Assembly (NCBI GenBank): GCA_024305405.1
Contig: JAKNDB010000054.1
Location: 992,001 to 1,056,000, forward strand
Origin: Dirofilaria immitis
Lineage: Eukaryota; Nematoda; Chromadorea; Rhabditida; Onchocercidae
Length of the DNA stretch: 64,000 bases
Direction of reading: 5' to 3'
A program made the translations under genes and the position numbers. Below the pieces are notes generated by a model. It made no database searches and was not told the DNA's origin. It saw only the letters and a list, made by a program, of their open reading frames with translations. Every line of letters starts with the position of its first letter. Position 1 is the first letter of the stretch. This document shows, one piece after another, positions 22,264 to 37,200 of the stretch.

Positions 22264-25200
22264 ATACACACAGACACAGACACACACACGCACATACACA
22301 TACACAGACACAGACGCACACACACAGATACACACACATATATATGTGTATATGTTCCAGTGCCTTAAAAATGCATTTATATTACTTTGATAACAAATGA
22401 CAAGAAAGCGTGAAATTGTGATATAACGATACTAATTTTTTCTTGCTAACTTATTAATATTTAAATTGCATTTTATCGTATTTCTTTTCCTCTCGAATTT
22501 TATAATTAATGAAAGCTTTTAGCATCAATGCATTCTGATATGATGAACGATATTAATGATTATCGTTTTTATCACTAGAAAATTTCGAAATATCCGCAAC
22601 TTATTTAATAAGTAATAAACCATATGAAGGATGTAAATTAAATAAGTTAAATTTGACAAGTAAATAAAATAGTTATAATAGTAAGATAAATCAACGATCA
22701 AATAAATAAGTAACTGATAAACATAATAATCATATAAATTATAAAAATGTATAAATTAAACAAATAACATATGCAAATAAAACAAATTTTACAAGTAAAC
22801 AAAATGATTATACAGTAAGAAATAATTAAAGTTGTATGAGAATACTGATAAATCATATAAAAGAAAGGTATAAATTGAATAAAAATTATTATAGAAATGC
22901 AAACTAAATAAATAGCATAAATAAATAAATCAAATTGATAAATAAATAAAATAGTCATGCAGTGAAGAAAATTTATTTTTTACATAAATAATTAAAGAAT
23001 TATAAGATAGACTCTATAGATTATCAAAAAAAAAAAAATATCGACATGATAAACAAGAAAAGAATAAAGAAAATCAACTTAAGTAGAAAAAAATGAAATG
23101 AAAGGACAAAGAAAAATAAAATATTAAAAAATTAGTTAAAAATGTTTGATGCTATATATATTTGACCAATAATAAATAGTTTATATTCTATTTTTGAGCA
23201 AGTAATTAAAAAACACATAAGCTAAATAATAATTAAATTCACAGGTAATTAAATTAATAATTATTATTTAATGGAGAGATAGTTAAAAATGAAAAAGTAA
23301 ATAAACAAACCAAATCAAATAAATAAATAAGCAAATCTAAGCAATCTTTTTTATTAATAAGGAAAAAATAATAGTTATCATTTAATAAATTCGAATATAC
23401 GGTAACTTTTTGTAAATTTGCCATTAACACTATACAATGTAATCAAATAGAGAATACCATTACCCTGATCATCATTTAAATAATTTAATATATATTGCTG
23501 GAGAAAATGATAAGGATAAATGATTATAATAAAAATAATAATAACATCGTAGACATAAATGATGATAACAATGATGAAATATTAATGGAAAAAAATGATG
23601 ATAGTGATTGTTTTAGCAGATAGATAATGATGATAAACATATGCTAATAGCAATATAATTATAACTAGAAATTACAATAATGATAAGAAAACAGTGGCAT
23701 TATTAAAAGATTAATAATACTAGTAATAGTAACAATGCTATGATGATAATGATAGCTAATAGTATTAGTTTCAAATTTATTGCAGCAATAAAAATCGAAG
23801 AAAAAAACTAAAGTTAAATTACATATGAAATATCATATTTAAAATTGTATTAATTTAATTGAAAAAATAATTAACAATTTTTGTATCGTTAAAATATATT
23901 AATTCATATATGTATACATCGTTAAGTAAATATAATTTTATTATATATTATTTCAATATGCTCATTTCTTCAACACTTATTGTTTTTTGATAATTCTATT
24001 TTATTTAAATTGATATTTTATTTAAATTTTAATCGAGACTGAGTAACACGATATTAAACAGAAATTAATCATAACGAAAGTGGAATTATTTTTAACAGCA
24101 ATAATATATTTAGCATGTGAAATTTTTATCAGAGATATTTTATAATAAAATTTTAAGAAATTTTGTTTGTTGAAAATAATAAACATGGAAAATAAATAAT
24201 AAAGAGTGACCAAAATGATCGGTAGCTATTGAATGATCAATTATCAAAGATTCATAAAATAATTCCAATTTTTGATGAATCAAAATCGAAAAATCGATCA
24301 TTTCAATGATAGCTTGACATTTGAAGTAATTTGTGAAGATGAAATGGTTCGATAAATGGATGAGTGCCTAACCGATAATTAAGAAATTGGCTGACTTTTT
24401 AAGTGTTGTTTACAACGTATGGATAATCATGCTTCTTGGGTCGATTAACAAGGATAGGCTTAGGCCAAATTATAATAAGTTGAAAATTTCAGCCTAAAAC
24501 AACAATTAATTTTACAGCAATTTATTATCTTTTTTTCATCATTTTGTTGTTTATCTTTTTCTTCCTTCCATATACTTGTCAAATAAATGTTTCTTATGTA
24601 ATAACAATCATGATATTATCATAATAATAGTTGCTATTATAACTGCAAGTATAGTCACAATCATCATAATGGCAGTAAGGATAATAATAATAATGAATAT
24701 TGATAGTGTTCATATGATATGAATTATTATGATTATTTTTCACGATTATCTGAGCTCATAAATTATATAATTTATTCGAAATTTGAAATATTTGGAAATT
24801 TTAGAATTAAAATTGCAGAAGATAATAGAAGTTTTCATTTTAAAAAATTATTATTAATTTTTAAAGTAGTATTTTAATCATATGGCACTTTTTTTTCAAT
24901 TATTACTTAAATGATTTCAAAGATTTGCATATTTTATTTCGTTTTCAATTTTATTCTACACATTATTCCTTGAGATTAAAATAGGTACCATTAAGTAACC
25001 TAATATAATATAAAGGAGTATTTCTGCTGTAGAGTATTGATGATTTATGAAATCTTAAAAACTGGTTGATCGATAATTAATAACTATTTAATAATAATAA
25101 GTGATACTGTAATATCAACAAGATGACAAAGAGGAAATAAAACGTATTTTATATTACATTAACCGATTTGTCGTAATGAATTTGAAATTAACTTTAAATT

Positions 25201-28200
25201 TAAAATTTTAACATTTATTAATTCAATAATAATTTTTCTAAAAAATTTAGTTAAATGCTTTTTATTTTTCATTTCGACATTTTTATTAAAAACGATTATT
25301 TATATAAATTCAATTTTAAGGCTTATAAAAAATCAATTAACCTGTAAACATCATAGTAGTAGCAATCGTTGTCATCATTGCCATCGTTGATAACGATCGG
25401 ACGAAAAAGTAGATCAGATGATTTGATAGATTTACGTTCGGATGATTTGATAGTTAAAGATTTGTAATTATGTCTTATTAATGATGAATTAATTTCATCA
25501 ACTGTTGGTACCAAAGTAACACAAGACGATGTAAGAGATGATAAAGCGGATGATGTTGATCGAATGATTTGTTGCATCGGTAATTTTAAGAGTACCCGAA
25601 GGAATTTCAACTGAAGAGAGAAAAGAAAAATGACGGAAAAGAAATGATTTTGAATTGAAAAAGCAGATGGGTAAAGAAAAGTTTTGATTAATGGGATGAC
25701 AATTTTTACTTTTATCCTGAAATTATAGAAAGCATTTCTTTGTTGCACCCTAAGATATGCCTATAAGGCACCTATATATAAGCCTATAAGGCATCTAAAA
25801 TATGCCCATAAGCAAGTTTAAATAAAAATGGATACCATTCATTTTTTATTAATAGTAGTAAATTTCCTTAAGACATGGACAACAGTTTTTCAAAATTTAA
25901 TATTGCAAGAAATTAATCTTTTAATTTAATATTATTTCATTGTTTAGGTAAATAGGAATTATTTAGAAAATTTTCAAATCAGTTAATTAAATCTATTAAT
26001 TTAGACATAGTAATTAAATTAATTTAAAATTTTGATTTTTGAATTTTCAATTTTTGATTTGTTATATAAATGAAATTTCTCATTTATATATTGAATTAAA
26101 AGATTAATTTATCTTGTAATATTGAACTATCCTAATTATAAAATAGACATATTCATGAAAAATTTATTTTATCAAATCAAATTCATATTTAATTATATTT
26201 TGATCTTATACTTATGTCGAATACAAATTGGTGAACTTTAATCTATTTATGTTTCTACGAAATATAAATCAATATTTTTATCAACATACGATTTTTATCA
26301 ACATAATAAATGATAAATGACAAAATATAATGGAACATGCTGTCCTTATGTTAAGATAATAAGTATAAGAAAAGATCATGGTTCATAAAATAACGAATTA
26401 CGAATACTATACTTCTGGAAACATTAACTATTCAACCAATGGTAAATCTGAATTGGCCGGTTTTATATGATTAATCATTTTTTAAACTTTAATTCATAAT
26501 TTTATCTGATACAATTCGAAATATGAACCATAAGAAAAAGTGTTCAAATATCCGTCGCATAGGAATATTTCTCGATAATATTATTATAGATAAGAGTGAT
26601 TTTTATTCGAGAATGGGGAGAAGTGGAGAGAAAAGATTTGGAGAGGTAAATAATTAAATTTCAAACTGCAAAAATGAATCGAATATACTGATATATATTT
26701 GGACATAATTTATTTTTTAACTAAAAGTAATGTAGCGTAAATATTAATTATAATAGGAAATTAATAAATTATTTATATATATATATATATATATATGATA
26801 GCGCATATATGCATAAATAAACGTTAGACGTCAAAATTAAACGTACATACGTATATTTATATATATTGAATTTGCATTTTAACGTTCTGTGACCTTAGTG
26901 TTTTTTGCTCTTGTTTTGTTTTGTTTGGTGATCGTTCGATCTTGTTTTTTGTTTTTGTGATCTTTTTTATGTTGTGAAAATTTTCTGATCTTGTTTATCT
27001 CGATTTTGTGATCCTCTTTTGTGATCTAAGCACTTTTCAACTTTATGATCACTGTTTTTGATTCTGTTTTGTTTTCTGATTTTTAAATTTAGTGATCTCA
27101 GTACTTTCCGATTTTGTGATTTTGTTTTGTTGATCTTTCAATATAGTGATCCTAGTACTTTGCGATCTTTATTGATCTTGTTTTGTTGATCTTTCGACCA
27201 AGTGATCCTAGTACTTTTCGATTTTGTGTCTTGTTTTGTGATCTTGCCGCTTTTTGCCTTTGCTTTATGATTTTATCGCTTTTTGACTTTGTGATCGTTT
27301 TGTGATCTTGTTGTCTTTTGATTTTATGATATTGCAATGTTAATGTTTTCTTTACATATATATATGATTACCTAACATTATATATGAAAATGAATGAATG
27401 ATTACAATGAAGAAGAATTAGATATCGTAAATATAAATGAGGATAGTTTCAAGTGAAGAATAATTTATTGAGACATTACAAATCAATTGATAGCAAATAG
27501 ATTCTGATCAAGAATCTGTTGTAAAATAATACAAATCAATAAATGATAGATAGATTGAAATCAAAAAATTGATTTGTTCACGAAACAATATGATAAGTCA
27601 AAGGTCATCAATACAAATTATGAAATAGCATATAACAAATTGAGAAAATTATGCGAAATAAGCAATTGTTCGCATTGAAAGTTTCACATAACGCTACAAT
27701 TATCAAGAATAACAATGAAGTTACTAAAAAGCTATGCCATTTCTTTCTCTTTTTTCGTTTTTCTCGAGAAACTTTCAAAAGCAAAAGAACTTAAAGTTAA
27801 GTTTAACACGAATAAAATACACGCTGAATAACTTTTGGAATACAACCCTTGGGACACAAACTTTTAAAACGCCAAGTCTTATCATATTTTAATGTCTCAG
27901 CTCTTTTACTTCTGCTCTCACTTTTTTTTGCATCTCTTGGCTCAATAAAACAAGCAAAATATATATGCAGACATCTTTTTGAAAATTATCATTTAAATTT
28001 CTCGTAAACATCAAATATAACTTCAATTTATTCATCTGATTTTATCTTTCCTTCATTTGTCTCTTATTTAGTTTGATTTAAAAAAAAAGAAAGATCAGAG
28101 AGGTCAAAGGATCATAGAATATAATTTACAATTGCACATTTATAATTAAATAACAAATAAATTTTTTTATAAATAAATACATACACCTACACAATTTAAT

Positions 28201-31200
28201 AAATTTCTAAACATATTTTATGAGATATTTAAATGATATTACAGTATATGTATATAAACATCCACATAATTTGATAAATATTTTGCATATTCTTGGCTTA
28301 TAAGATACTTAAATGAAATTGAAATAAATTTGAAAGAAAAGAAAGAAGCGAAATTCAAAAGATAAGGAAAAGAGGAAAAATGTAAATAAAAAACAAATCA
28401 ACAAAAAAAAGGTCATGAAATTACGAAAAATTAGATGAAACTAATGATTGTTATTATAATTATTAAAATTCTCGATTATAATCATAAGATTATGTAATAG
28501 TGTTTATATTATTAATTATAATGATAATACGAGTTTAATAATTGAAAGTAAAATTGATAAACAATGGTTACATTGTTTAATTACATTCTTAATGTAAAAT
28601 CTTTTTCATTTTAATATCAAATATTTAAGCAAAAAGTTCTCCTAAATGAAATTAATTATAAATAATTTTCAGCACTTCAAAAAAATAAAATAAAATAGAA
28701 AATAAGAAAAGGATCAATTCGAATTTAATCAATGTCTTCCGAAATAAGAATGAATTAGAATATCTTTCAAATGGATGAATCAATTAGAATTCTATTTATA
28801 AGAATCAATTGGAATATTATCAATATCTTTCGACACTTCTAAATCCTTTAACAAAATCATTATTATTCGGCAAAAATATAAAACAAATTTTAGGATTTTA
28901 ATGAAAATTATTTAATTAGTATGATAAAAATCGAAAAAAAATGGAATTGGTATATGATAAGTTTAGATTATTTTTCTATTAAATGATCATACGCTGCGAG
29001 ATTGCTTAGTGAAATTTTTATGTTCCATTATTAAAGTGTATATATTTATATATATTGATCAAAAGATTAATTGTATTTTTGTTGTGCAAATTTTATTAAA
29101 TTGAAGTAATCCTTATCAATTGATTGACTATTTTAGATTTAAGAAATAATCTTCTGAACTCAAAAACTTTACATTATTTACCTAAAAGTTGGACTGAATG
29201 AAAAAATTATCATTTTAATTATAATTAATATCAATTATATTTGAAAAATAAATATATCTGAAAAGAATTTTCCATTTTCGAAATTTGACTTAGCTTTTTT
29301 CTTATTTACATAATTTTTTAGAACATTTTTTTCTTTTTTATTATTCGATGAAAGAAATGAGCTTTAAAAATGAAAAGTTTGTTATTATCATTAATAATAT
29401 TATTAGAAATATTGACAGCACTAATTTGATTGAATCATTTGTATGATTTATCAATGAATTTATTCATTGATAGATGAGATAATACCAGAATAAGATTATT
29501 CTCGATTATATTAATGCTTAGAGATAGCATTATTGATTAATAAAAATAAACAAAACAGGAAATGAAAGATAGCATTACCTAAAGTTGTTATTGATACAAT
29601 CAAATAATTATTATGCAAATTAAATGATTATTATGTAAATATAGGATATCAAATATCACTCTAATTTGGATAAATCGCTTATCACTAATTAACATCAAAA
29701 TAAGCTGTAAAAACAAGTGTCATTTTCTTATGAAAATTGCATATGAAGAAAATAGGAAAGAATTATATTGGAAATTTTGAAATTATTCAAACTTATCAAA
29801 TTTGATCTCAAGTTTTTGCGAATCAATTCGTATAGTTGTCATATATTTGCAAAAATTATAAATCAGGGTATCGATTTCAAAAAGTTTTAAATGGCTTTTA
29901 ATGATTCAAGAAACGAAATTGGGAAGTTTTAAACTTACATCTAACTTATAATATATTAGATAAATGAAATGTAAATTTAATACATTACAATTTTGAAATA
30001 AAAGAAATTGTTATATAATTTGACCGTAATCGGATCAATAAGTTCAATATTACCGTAATCGATTAATAGTTTTAAAAAATGAGAAAGTGCTGATGTAGCA
30101 TAAATATTTCTTATAATTACTTGGAGAGTTTGCGCAATTAACTCGTACATTAAGTCGAATAATTTGTTTGGAAAATTACCTGGCTGAAATCTTCGGGACA
30201 GTATTAATAGTAAACAGAATGGAATTGGAAACATACGCAAAATTATCACACTGTCAAATCTTTCAAAAATAATTTTATAAAAGGTCAAAGGGTTAAGCCA
30301 TAAATGGTTAATTTATAGTTATGTTATCATAAATTATTGAAAAATGTTTGATTATTGGAAATAATTCAATTAATTGTTCGTAAAAAGATGCGAATTAAAA
30401 TCATTGAAATTACTATACAATAAATATGCATGTAAAAATTATTTTCCGGAAAACAGGATTTTCTATCCGGTAGATGCTATATCAAAAATATGTAATGGTT
30501 ACTAATTACATGCTATTTTATTATGCAATCATTATTCTAATATTTAAATATCAAAAACTAAATACTGAACTATCAGAAAAAATATACCACAAAAAAATTA
30601 TCAAAAAAATTTTCACAAAAATTGTCTCAAATTTGTTGGAATGGAAAAAAACAAATAAATGAATTTTTATAAATTAAAAAAATTTTGAAAATATAATTTC
30701 TTTAGCTAAATATATGCATATATTGATTTAGCTTTTAACAAATATATAAAGAAGCTAATAAATGGATATTATCAAATAATCATTATCCGAATTATTTAAA
30801 TATTTATTGAAAATCGAATACTGAAAATATCAAGAAGAAAAAAGAGAAGGAGAGGCAGAAAAGGCAGAGAGAGAGGGAGAGAGAGAGGAAAAAATGAATA
30901 AATAAAATATAAAAATAATTGCTGTGGAAAATTTTTGCACAGTTTAAATTTGTTAAAATAAAATAATATTTAAATATTATAAATCAAATACTACAATATT
31001 AGGGAAAAAAAGAATAGCAAAAGAAAAATTTGCTATGAAAATTATACTCATATTTATTAGTAAATAAATCATTCAAAGAAATTGAAAATAAAAAATAAAA
31101 ATATAATTTTTTGTAAATAAATATTTTAGTTAAATAAATGTACAGATTGTACCACCAATGCTTGGCGTAGGCTTTTGATAAAAATACAACAGAAAAAAAA

Positions 31201-34200
31201 AAGCCAAGAATGAATGAAAGCCAAGAATGAATGAATAGACATAGAAAGAAAGTAAAATAAAAGAAAATGAAAAGTGGAGAGATGGGTTGTTATGGATTAG
31301 TAGTTAATTCTTAAGTCTAAAAACCTCTAAAATTCATTTTTTTTCAAGCAAAGAAAGCTGCTTATATTATTCATTTCATTCTTCTTTCTCAACCTGTCTC
31401 TTCATTTTTCATTCTTTTTCCATTCCTTTTTTCTTTAATCAATTGATATATGCATATGCATATATATTTGTATGTTATCCATATATCTTCTTCGTTTATT
31501 CCAAACTTATTCAAGCATAATAATTGGAATTAAAAGGAGAAAATAGAGAGAGATAGATGAAGGAGAAAAGAAGCAAAGAAAATGAAGAGATAAATGATTA
31601 TCAGTTCAAATTTACCGTATGAATTTTAACCTTACTTCACTTTTAAACAATAACAATTGTTATCTCTAATCATTCATTACGAAGTTATTTCAATCATTTA
31701 TTTAGTTATAGAATATTAATCAATTATTAAATTATGTAATATTGATCAATCAATTGATAATATATTAAATAGAATATTAATTATTCATTAACTTATAGAA
31801 TATTAATCAATTAAGCTGTAAAATATTAAATCAGTTATTAGGCTATAAAAGAAATTAATCATTCATTAAGTTAGCCAATTATTAAGTTGTAAAATGTTAA
31901 TTAATCATCACATTATAGAATGTCAATCAACAATTATGTTATTATGAAATATTAGCATTTTATTAAGTTATAGAATATTAATCATTTATTAAGTTATGGA
32001 ATACTAATGAATCATTAATTATCAAATGATCAAGAGTAGGAATTGAATAGAATTATTAGCTGAATTAATTTATAAATCTAAATGAATTTTATTGAAATTA
32101 TAAATTACGATAATATATACATATATATGGCGAATAGTTATCGAATAAGCCATATATATGAAAATATGCAAGGATAAAATAATAAATAAAAAATTCAATA
32201 AAGTTGATATCGAATAAAATATCGAATAAAAATAAAACTTAATTAACGAAAAAAGAGAATTTCCTTGCAAAAAGTTCAAGAAAGAAGAAAATTTACTCAT
32301 TTATAAATTCAAATTTATCAATTAATGAAAATCATTTATTTCAAAAATTTTCCTCCTTTAGGAAAATTTTAGATACGATAAATCATAAATGATAATTAAT
32401 GAAAATTGAGATAAAGATTAAATTGTATTTTCAATTATTAATTAATTAATAGAATTTTACTCAAATTTTTTTCATTTTTTTAAATAATTTTACTCAAATT
32501 TTTTCATTTTTTTTAAATAAAAATTAACTAACCGTCGACGATAATTGTTGAAATTACTTGGACCATCGAAAGATTCATCTGAAAATCCCTGTTGTTGCTG
32601 TTGTTGTTGTTGTTCAGTTTTATCATCATTGATCAATATTGCCATCCTATCTTTACTATTTTTCTTCCTCTTCGCTAACTGTAATTTAATTATTTTTAAA
32701 TATTTCATAAACAATATTTTTTGTATGTTAAGAAAGAAATTCAATTTGTACGAATCAAATATGCAAAATAATTTACATTAATAAATCAAACAAAATTAGT
32801 TAAAAAAATGTTTGGCTAATTTAAATTTCTCTTCAATTATTATTGGCTTAATTAAAATTTCTTCTTTCACTTTTTTTATTTTTACAATATGCAAAAATAT
32901 TATTTAAATTATTAAAAAAAGAATGAAAAACTAAAATTTAAAAAAGAATAGAAAAAATTTAATAAAATTTATTTTACATTAAAAATTTTTAATCTTTTAT
33001 AGAAAAATTAAACATCTTTGTTTATCATATCAAAAGAAAAGTGAATAATAACACCTTAATGAAGAAGAGGTGTATTTAATTATATCTATTCATTTATGAT
33101 GTATTTAATTATATCTATTCATTTATGATGTATTTAATTATATTTATTCATTTATGATGTATTTAATTATATCCATTCATTTATGATGTATTTAATTATA
33201 TCTATTCATTTATGATGTATTTAATTATATCTATTCATTTATTTCGTTTTTTTGTTCAAAATAATAATACGATATATTGAAATGAAATGATTTATTACTA
33301 TCTCAAAATGAGAAAAATATATGCTAATTACTTTTTATTAAACATTTTTTTCTTTTCCTTCCGCATTTTTAAAATTTTTGATTTTCATTTTTCTTTCGTT
33401 TATATTTTAGAAATTTAAAATTTTTTTCTTTTATCAGCCATTTTGTTATATCATTTAGATAAGCGAATAAACAAATTTTTTTCATTGAAATTTATGCAAT
33501 TTGTAATTTGATAATTAATATTTCAAATATTTTCTCGCTTTTTATTTGTTTCTATTGTTTTTTAAAATTATTCAAAAACTAAAATTGAAATTAAAATTTA
33601 TACTTAATAGAGGATAGATTGAATGTAGCATATTATTTGAAGAATAATACTAATTAATTTCCAATTTTTGTTTTCTCTTTTTCTTCAAAAAAAATAGCTA
33701 ATGATAATAAATGATTCAATCTAATTATTCCAATTTTTTTCAAATATTATTTCTTTTGTTTTTCATTTCAAATATTTATTAATAACAATGATATGTTAAA
33801 TTTCTAACCTCAAATATAACAGCATGAAGATCGAATAAAGGCATTTCCTCATGATTTGCCCCCTTTTAGGGGTTATCTGTTCTCCTCTTGCTATTCCATG
33901 ATATTGCTGTTGATTTGAATGATGCTGTTGTTGATTATTGATAACATATCGTTCCATATCTTCTTCATGTTGCTTATTAGCTAAAAAAAAAGATTTCAAT
34001 TTATCAATTATTCGAATATAATTTAGAAGAAGGGAATTAAATAAAAAGATTAAATAAAATTTTGGGAAACATTTTTTCATTTTTAAATTATATGAAACAA
34101 TTCGTTTCTTTTTTCCTTTTCTTTTCTTCTTTTTCCACCAAATTCTATTTGATCGTTTATTTAATATTTAATTTTTGCTTACAGTAATTTTTTATTTAAA

Positions 34201-37200
34201 ATAAACCATTAAATATACAACAAAATAATACATCACTCTTTTTTTCTTATTCAAACGAAAAAGTTTAACTATCGATAGGCACGAAAACGGAAAAAGGGAA
34301 AATGATTAGATTGATGATCGTTTAGACCATTAAATTTATGAGATATCCCAGAAGAAGTCTATTTCTTTCTTCGCTTTTCTAAGGAAAATATTCGAGAGTG
34401 ATAAAATGCAAATTGTTACTTATTTTACATTCTTTTTTTTTTGATAAAATTGTATGAATGAAATAAAATACAGAAATGAGGTAAAAGAGAAAGAGAAAGA
34501 AAAATATTATAATTTTCATATAATAATTATGATGATAATTCAAAAATTTTAAAAACGAAAAAGCCATTTTTCTTAATTTAATATTATAGAAAGGTTATAG
34601 GTCATTAGTACAAAGTAAATCAAAATTTGTTCTTGTGATAATAATATCATATTAATATTATCATTTCGTTTGCAAATATTCATATAGAAAATTTTTTAAT
34701 AATTAATCTAGAATTATTAATTGAAAGTTTCGTTTTTTTCTGCAATATCATCATGTTAATTTTTAAAAATTTCAAATTTCATTTCGGATTATTTTTTTTT
34801 GAATTTGACTCTGATTGACTGTAAGGGAGCCAAAAAAACTTTAATATTGTTATATGTTTAAGTTCAATTGATCATTTAGCAATCTAAATTAGTTTAAGGC
34901 CAGATAATTTAATTTAATTGTTTGATTGGTTGAAGTAATTATAATAATAAGTTAGCGTTATACTGATACTTAATGATAGGATTAGTTCACGATCCATTTC
35001 TAATTAGTCGAATATCAATTGATTTTTAGTATGTAATTTTATCAATAAATGATCAATTTATCATTAATTTATTGATAATATGAATAAATATAAAAATCAT
35101 ACTACATTTTCTGCTGGATTCAATTGTTCTTCGATTTTCTGATTTCTTACGTCGTCCTACTTTGCTTGATTTTACTAAAAAAAATCATAATTATTGAATT
35201 AATTGAAAATTTTAAAAACACAAATTAAAAACGCAATTATTTTACTAGTAATTTCAATAAATGTCTTTTTATTTCTAACATTTATTAATAATATAATTTA
35301 TTCAAAAAAAGATGCAATAATTTTTTAATTAAATTTATCAGTGATTAATTAAATTTATCAATACTTTATTAAATTTAATAGTAGCTAATAAAGTAGTACA
35401 GTAATTATTATAATATGAACTTTTTTATTCTATTCATTTCTATGATAAATTGTGCTATTGACTGTGATAAGAACATTTATAAAATTTTAAATTCAAATTT
35501 TTAATTCAAATTGACGATTATTCATTGGCATATATAATTATAATATAATTTTTCAATTGTTTAATTATTTGAAATTTAATTAATAATTACTTAAAAGGAA
35601 TCAAATAAAAAAATTCCTTAACAATTATTATATTTTAGTACTAATATTATTGGAATAGGATAAATGTATAAATTATATTAAATTAATATTAGGATGAATT
35701 TGCGAACTCCATAATTTAAATACATCATTTGCTATATGAAATGATAAATAAATAAATAACAAATGAAATAATATGCTGCTTTATTTGTATTTTTTTGAAC
35801 AATGATAAATTATCATTTTGATAAGATAAATAAACAAATAATATATAAATAATTTAAAAAATTAATTATTCTTAATCAGTTCATTTAAATTTCTACAAAT
35901 AAAATAATTGAAGCACATTTTATTCATTTTAAAAGTCATACATTTATTATTTGATATTGAAAGAAAAAATAATAAAACGAAGAATATTTTAGAAATGAAT
36001 CCATTTGAATCTATTTTGATCCATCCATTTGAATCCATTTGAATTCAATTTGATTTTGATTTTGTAAAAGTATTAAAAATGAAAATTTAAAATGATGAAT
36101 ATTACTATGAAATCATATATTGCTAATACTAATTGACTAATTTCATTATTAATTTTTTCCTACTCTTTATCTTTTAATAATCTTTGTTTCGTCTTCTTTT
36201 TGAATTTTTGCTGTTTTTTTTGGCGAAAAATAAAAAAATTGGCCGAAATTTTTATTAGTAAGAAGTTTTTATCAATTTAAATCAATATTTTCATTTGTTG
36301 ATTAATAACTGATAACTGTTATTAAATTGTTTATTGAGAAAAAGAACTCAATTCTTGATTGACAAAAAAAACATGCAAATTGAGATAAGCAAATGGATCA
36401 ATAAATAGCAAAAGAATTTATTAGAGCCAAATTTTAAAATGATCAAATTGAGCCTATTAGCTTTCTAATAATGTGCCTGGTACTCATGCCTTGTCTAATG
36501 TCCAAGATGTTAAATTGGATAGAAGGAAATGCTATTAATGCAACTTTAGGCTATTAAAGGATAAATGCAAGGAAAACTGATATTTAAGAAAAATATGCAA
36601 AAAAGTCGATACGATCGGTAATCGATAGATTTGTCAAAGAAAAATTGGATCATATCAAATTAACATAAAATAGAGAATCGATAAATTAAATTATTTTTTT
36701 CGCCTTGCTTATATGTATATATTCGAAATATCTTTTTTATCTTAAAATAGGAACAATTTTTTAATTTTAACTTAAAAGAATTCATTTGAAATGGATTTGA
36801 AATTGATTGAATTAATTTCGAAATTTTATGATTCGTTTTAATTTTAATGAAATCGAATGCATTGGATAGATATTTGAATTTAAATTTAATTTTTAAAAAT
36901 AATTTATAAATTTAAAATGGTAATAATTTATTTAATATTGCTAAATTATATTTTATTTTTTTCCTTCTTTCTTTCTATCTAAAATACTCAAATATTATTT
37001 TGTTTATTTATTACAAAATATAAAATTTTTCTGAGAGAAAGCAAAAAATAAATATCGAGAAACTAGAGAAAGAAATTACGAGAAAAGTTAGCAGTTAAAT
37101 TGTTTCCTGAAATTTCTACTTACGTCAAAAGTTTTTAGTCGAAAAAGAATAAAGTAAAAATATCGAGAAACTAATTCAATTCTCATTATTGATCATGCAA

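Noticed and set aside
22010..22400. Cys/Val-rich and His/Thr-rich open frames
   Set aside because: They are translations of the (CA)n microsatellite.
27152..27337. 61-codon Lys/Gln/Asp-rich frame
   Set aside because: It is a by-product of the GATC-rich minisatellite.
33072..33242. Regular direct repeats considered as a CRISPR array
   Set aside because: Units are head to tail with no spacers, in a eukaryotic intron.
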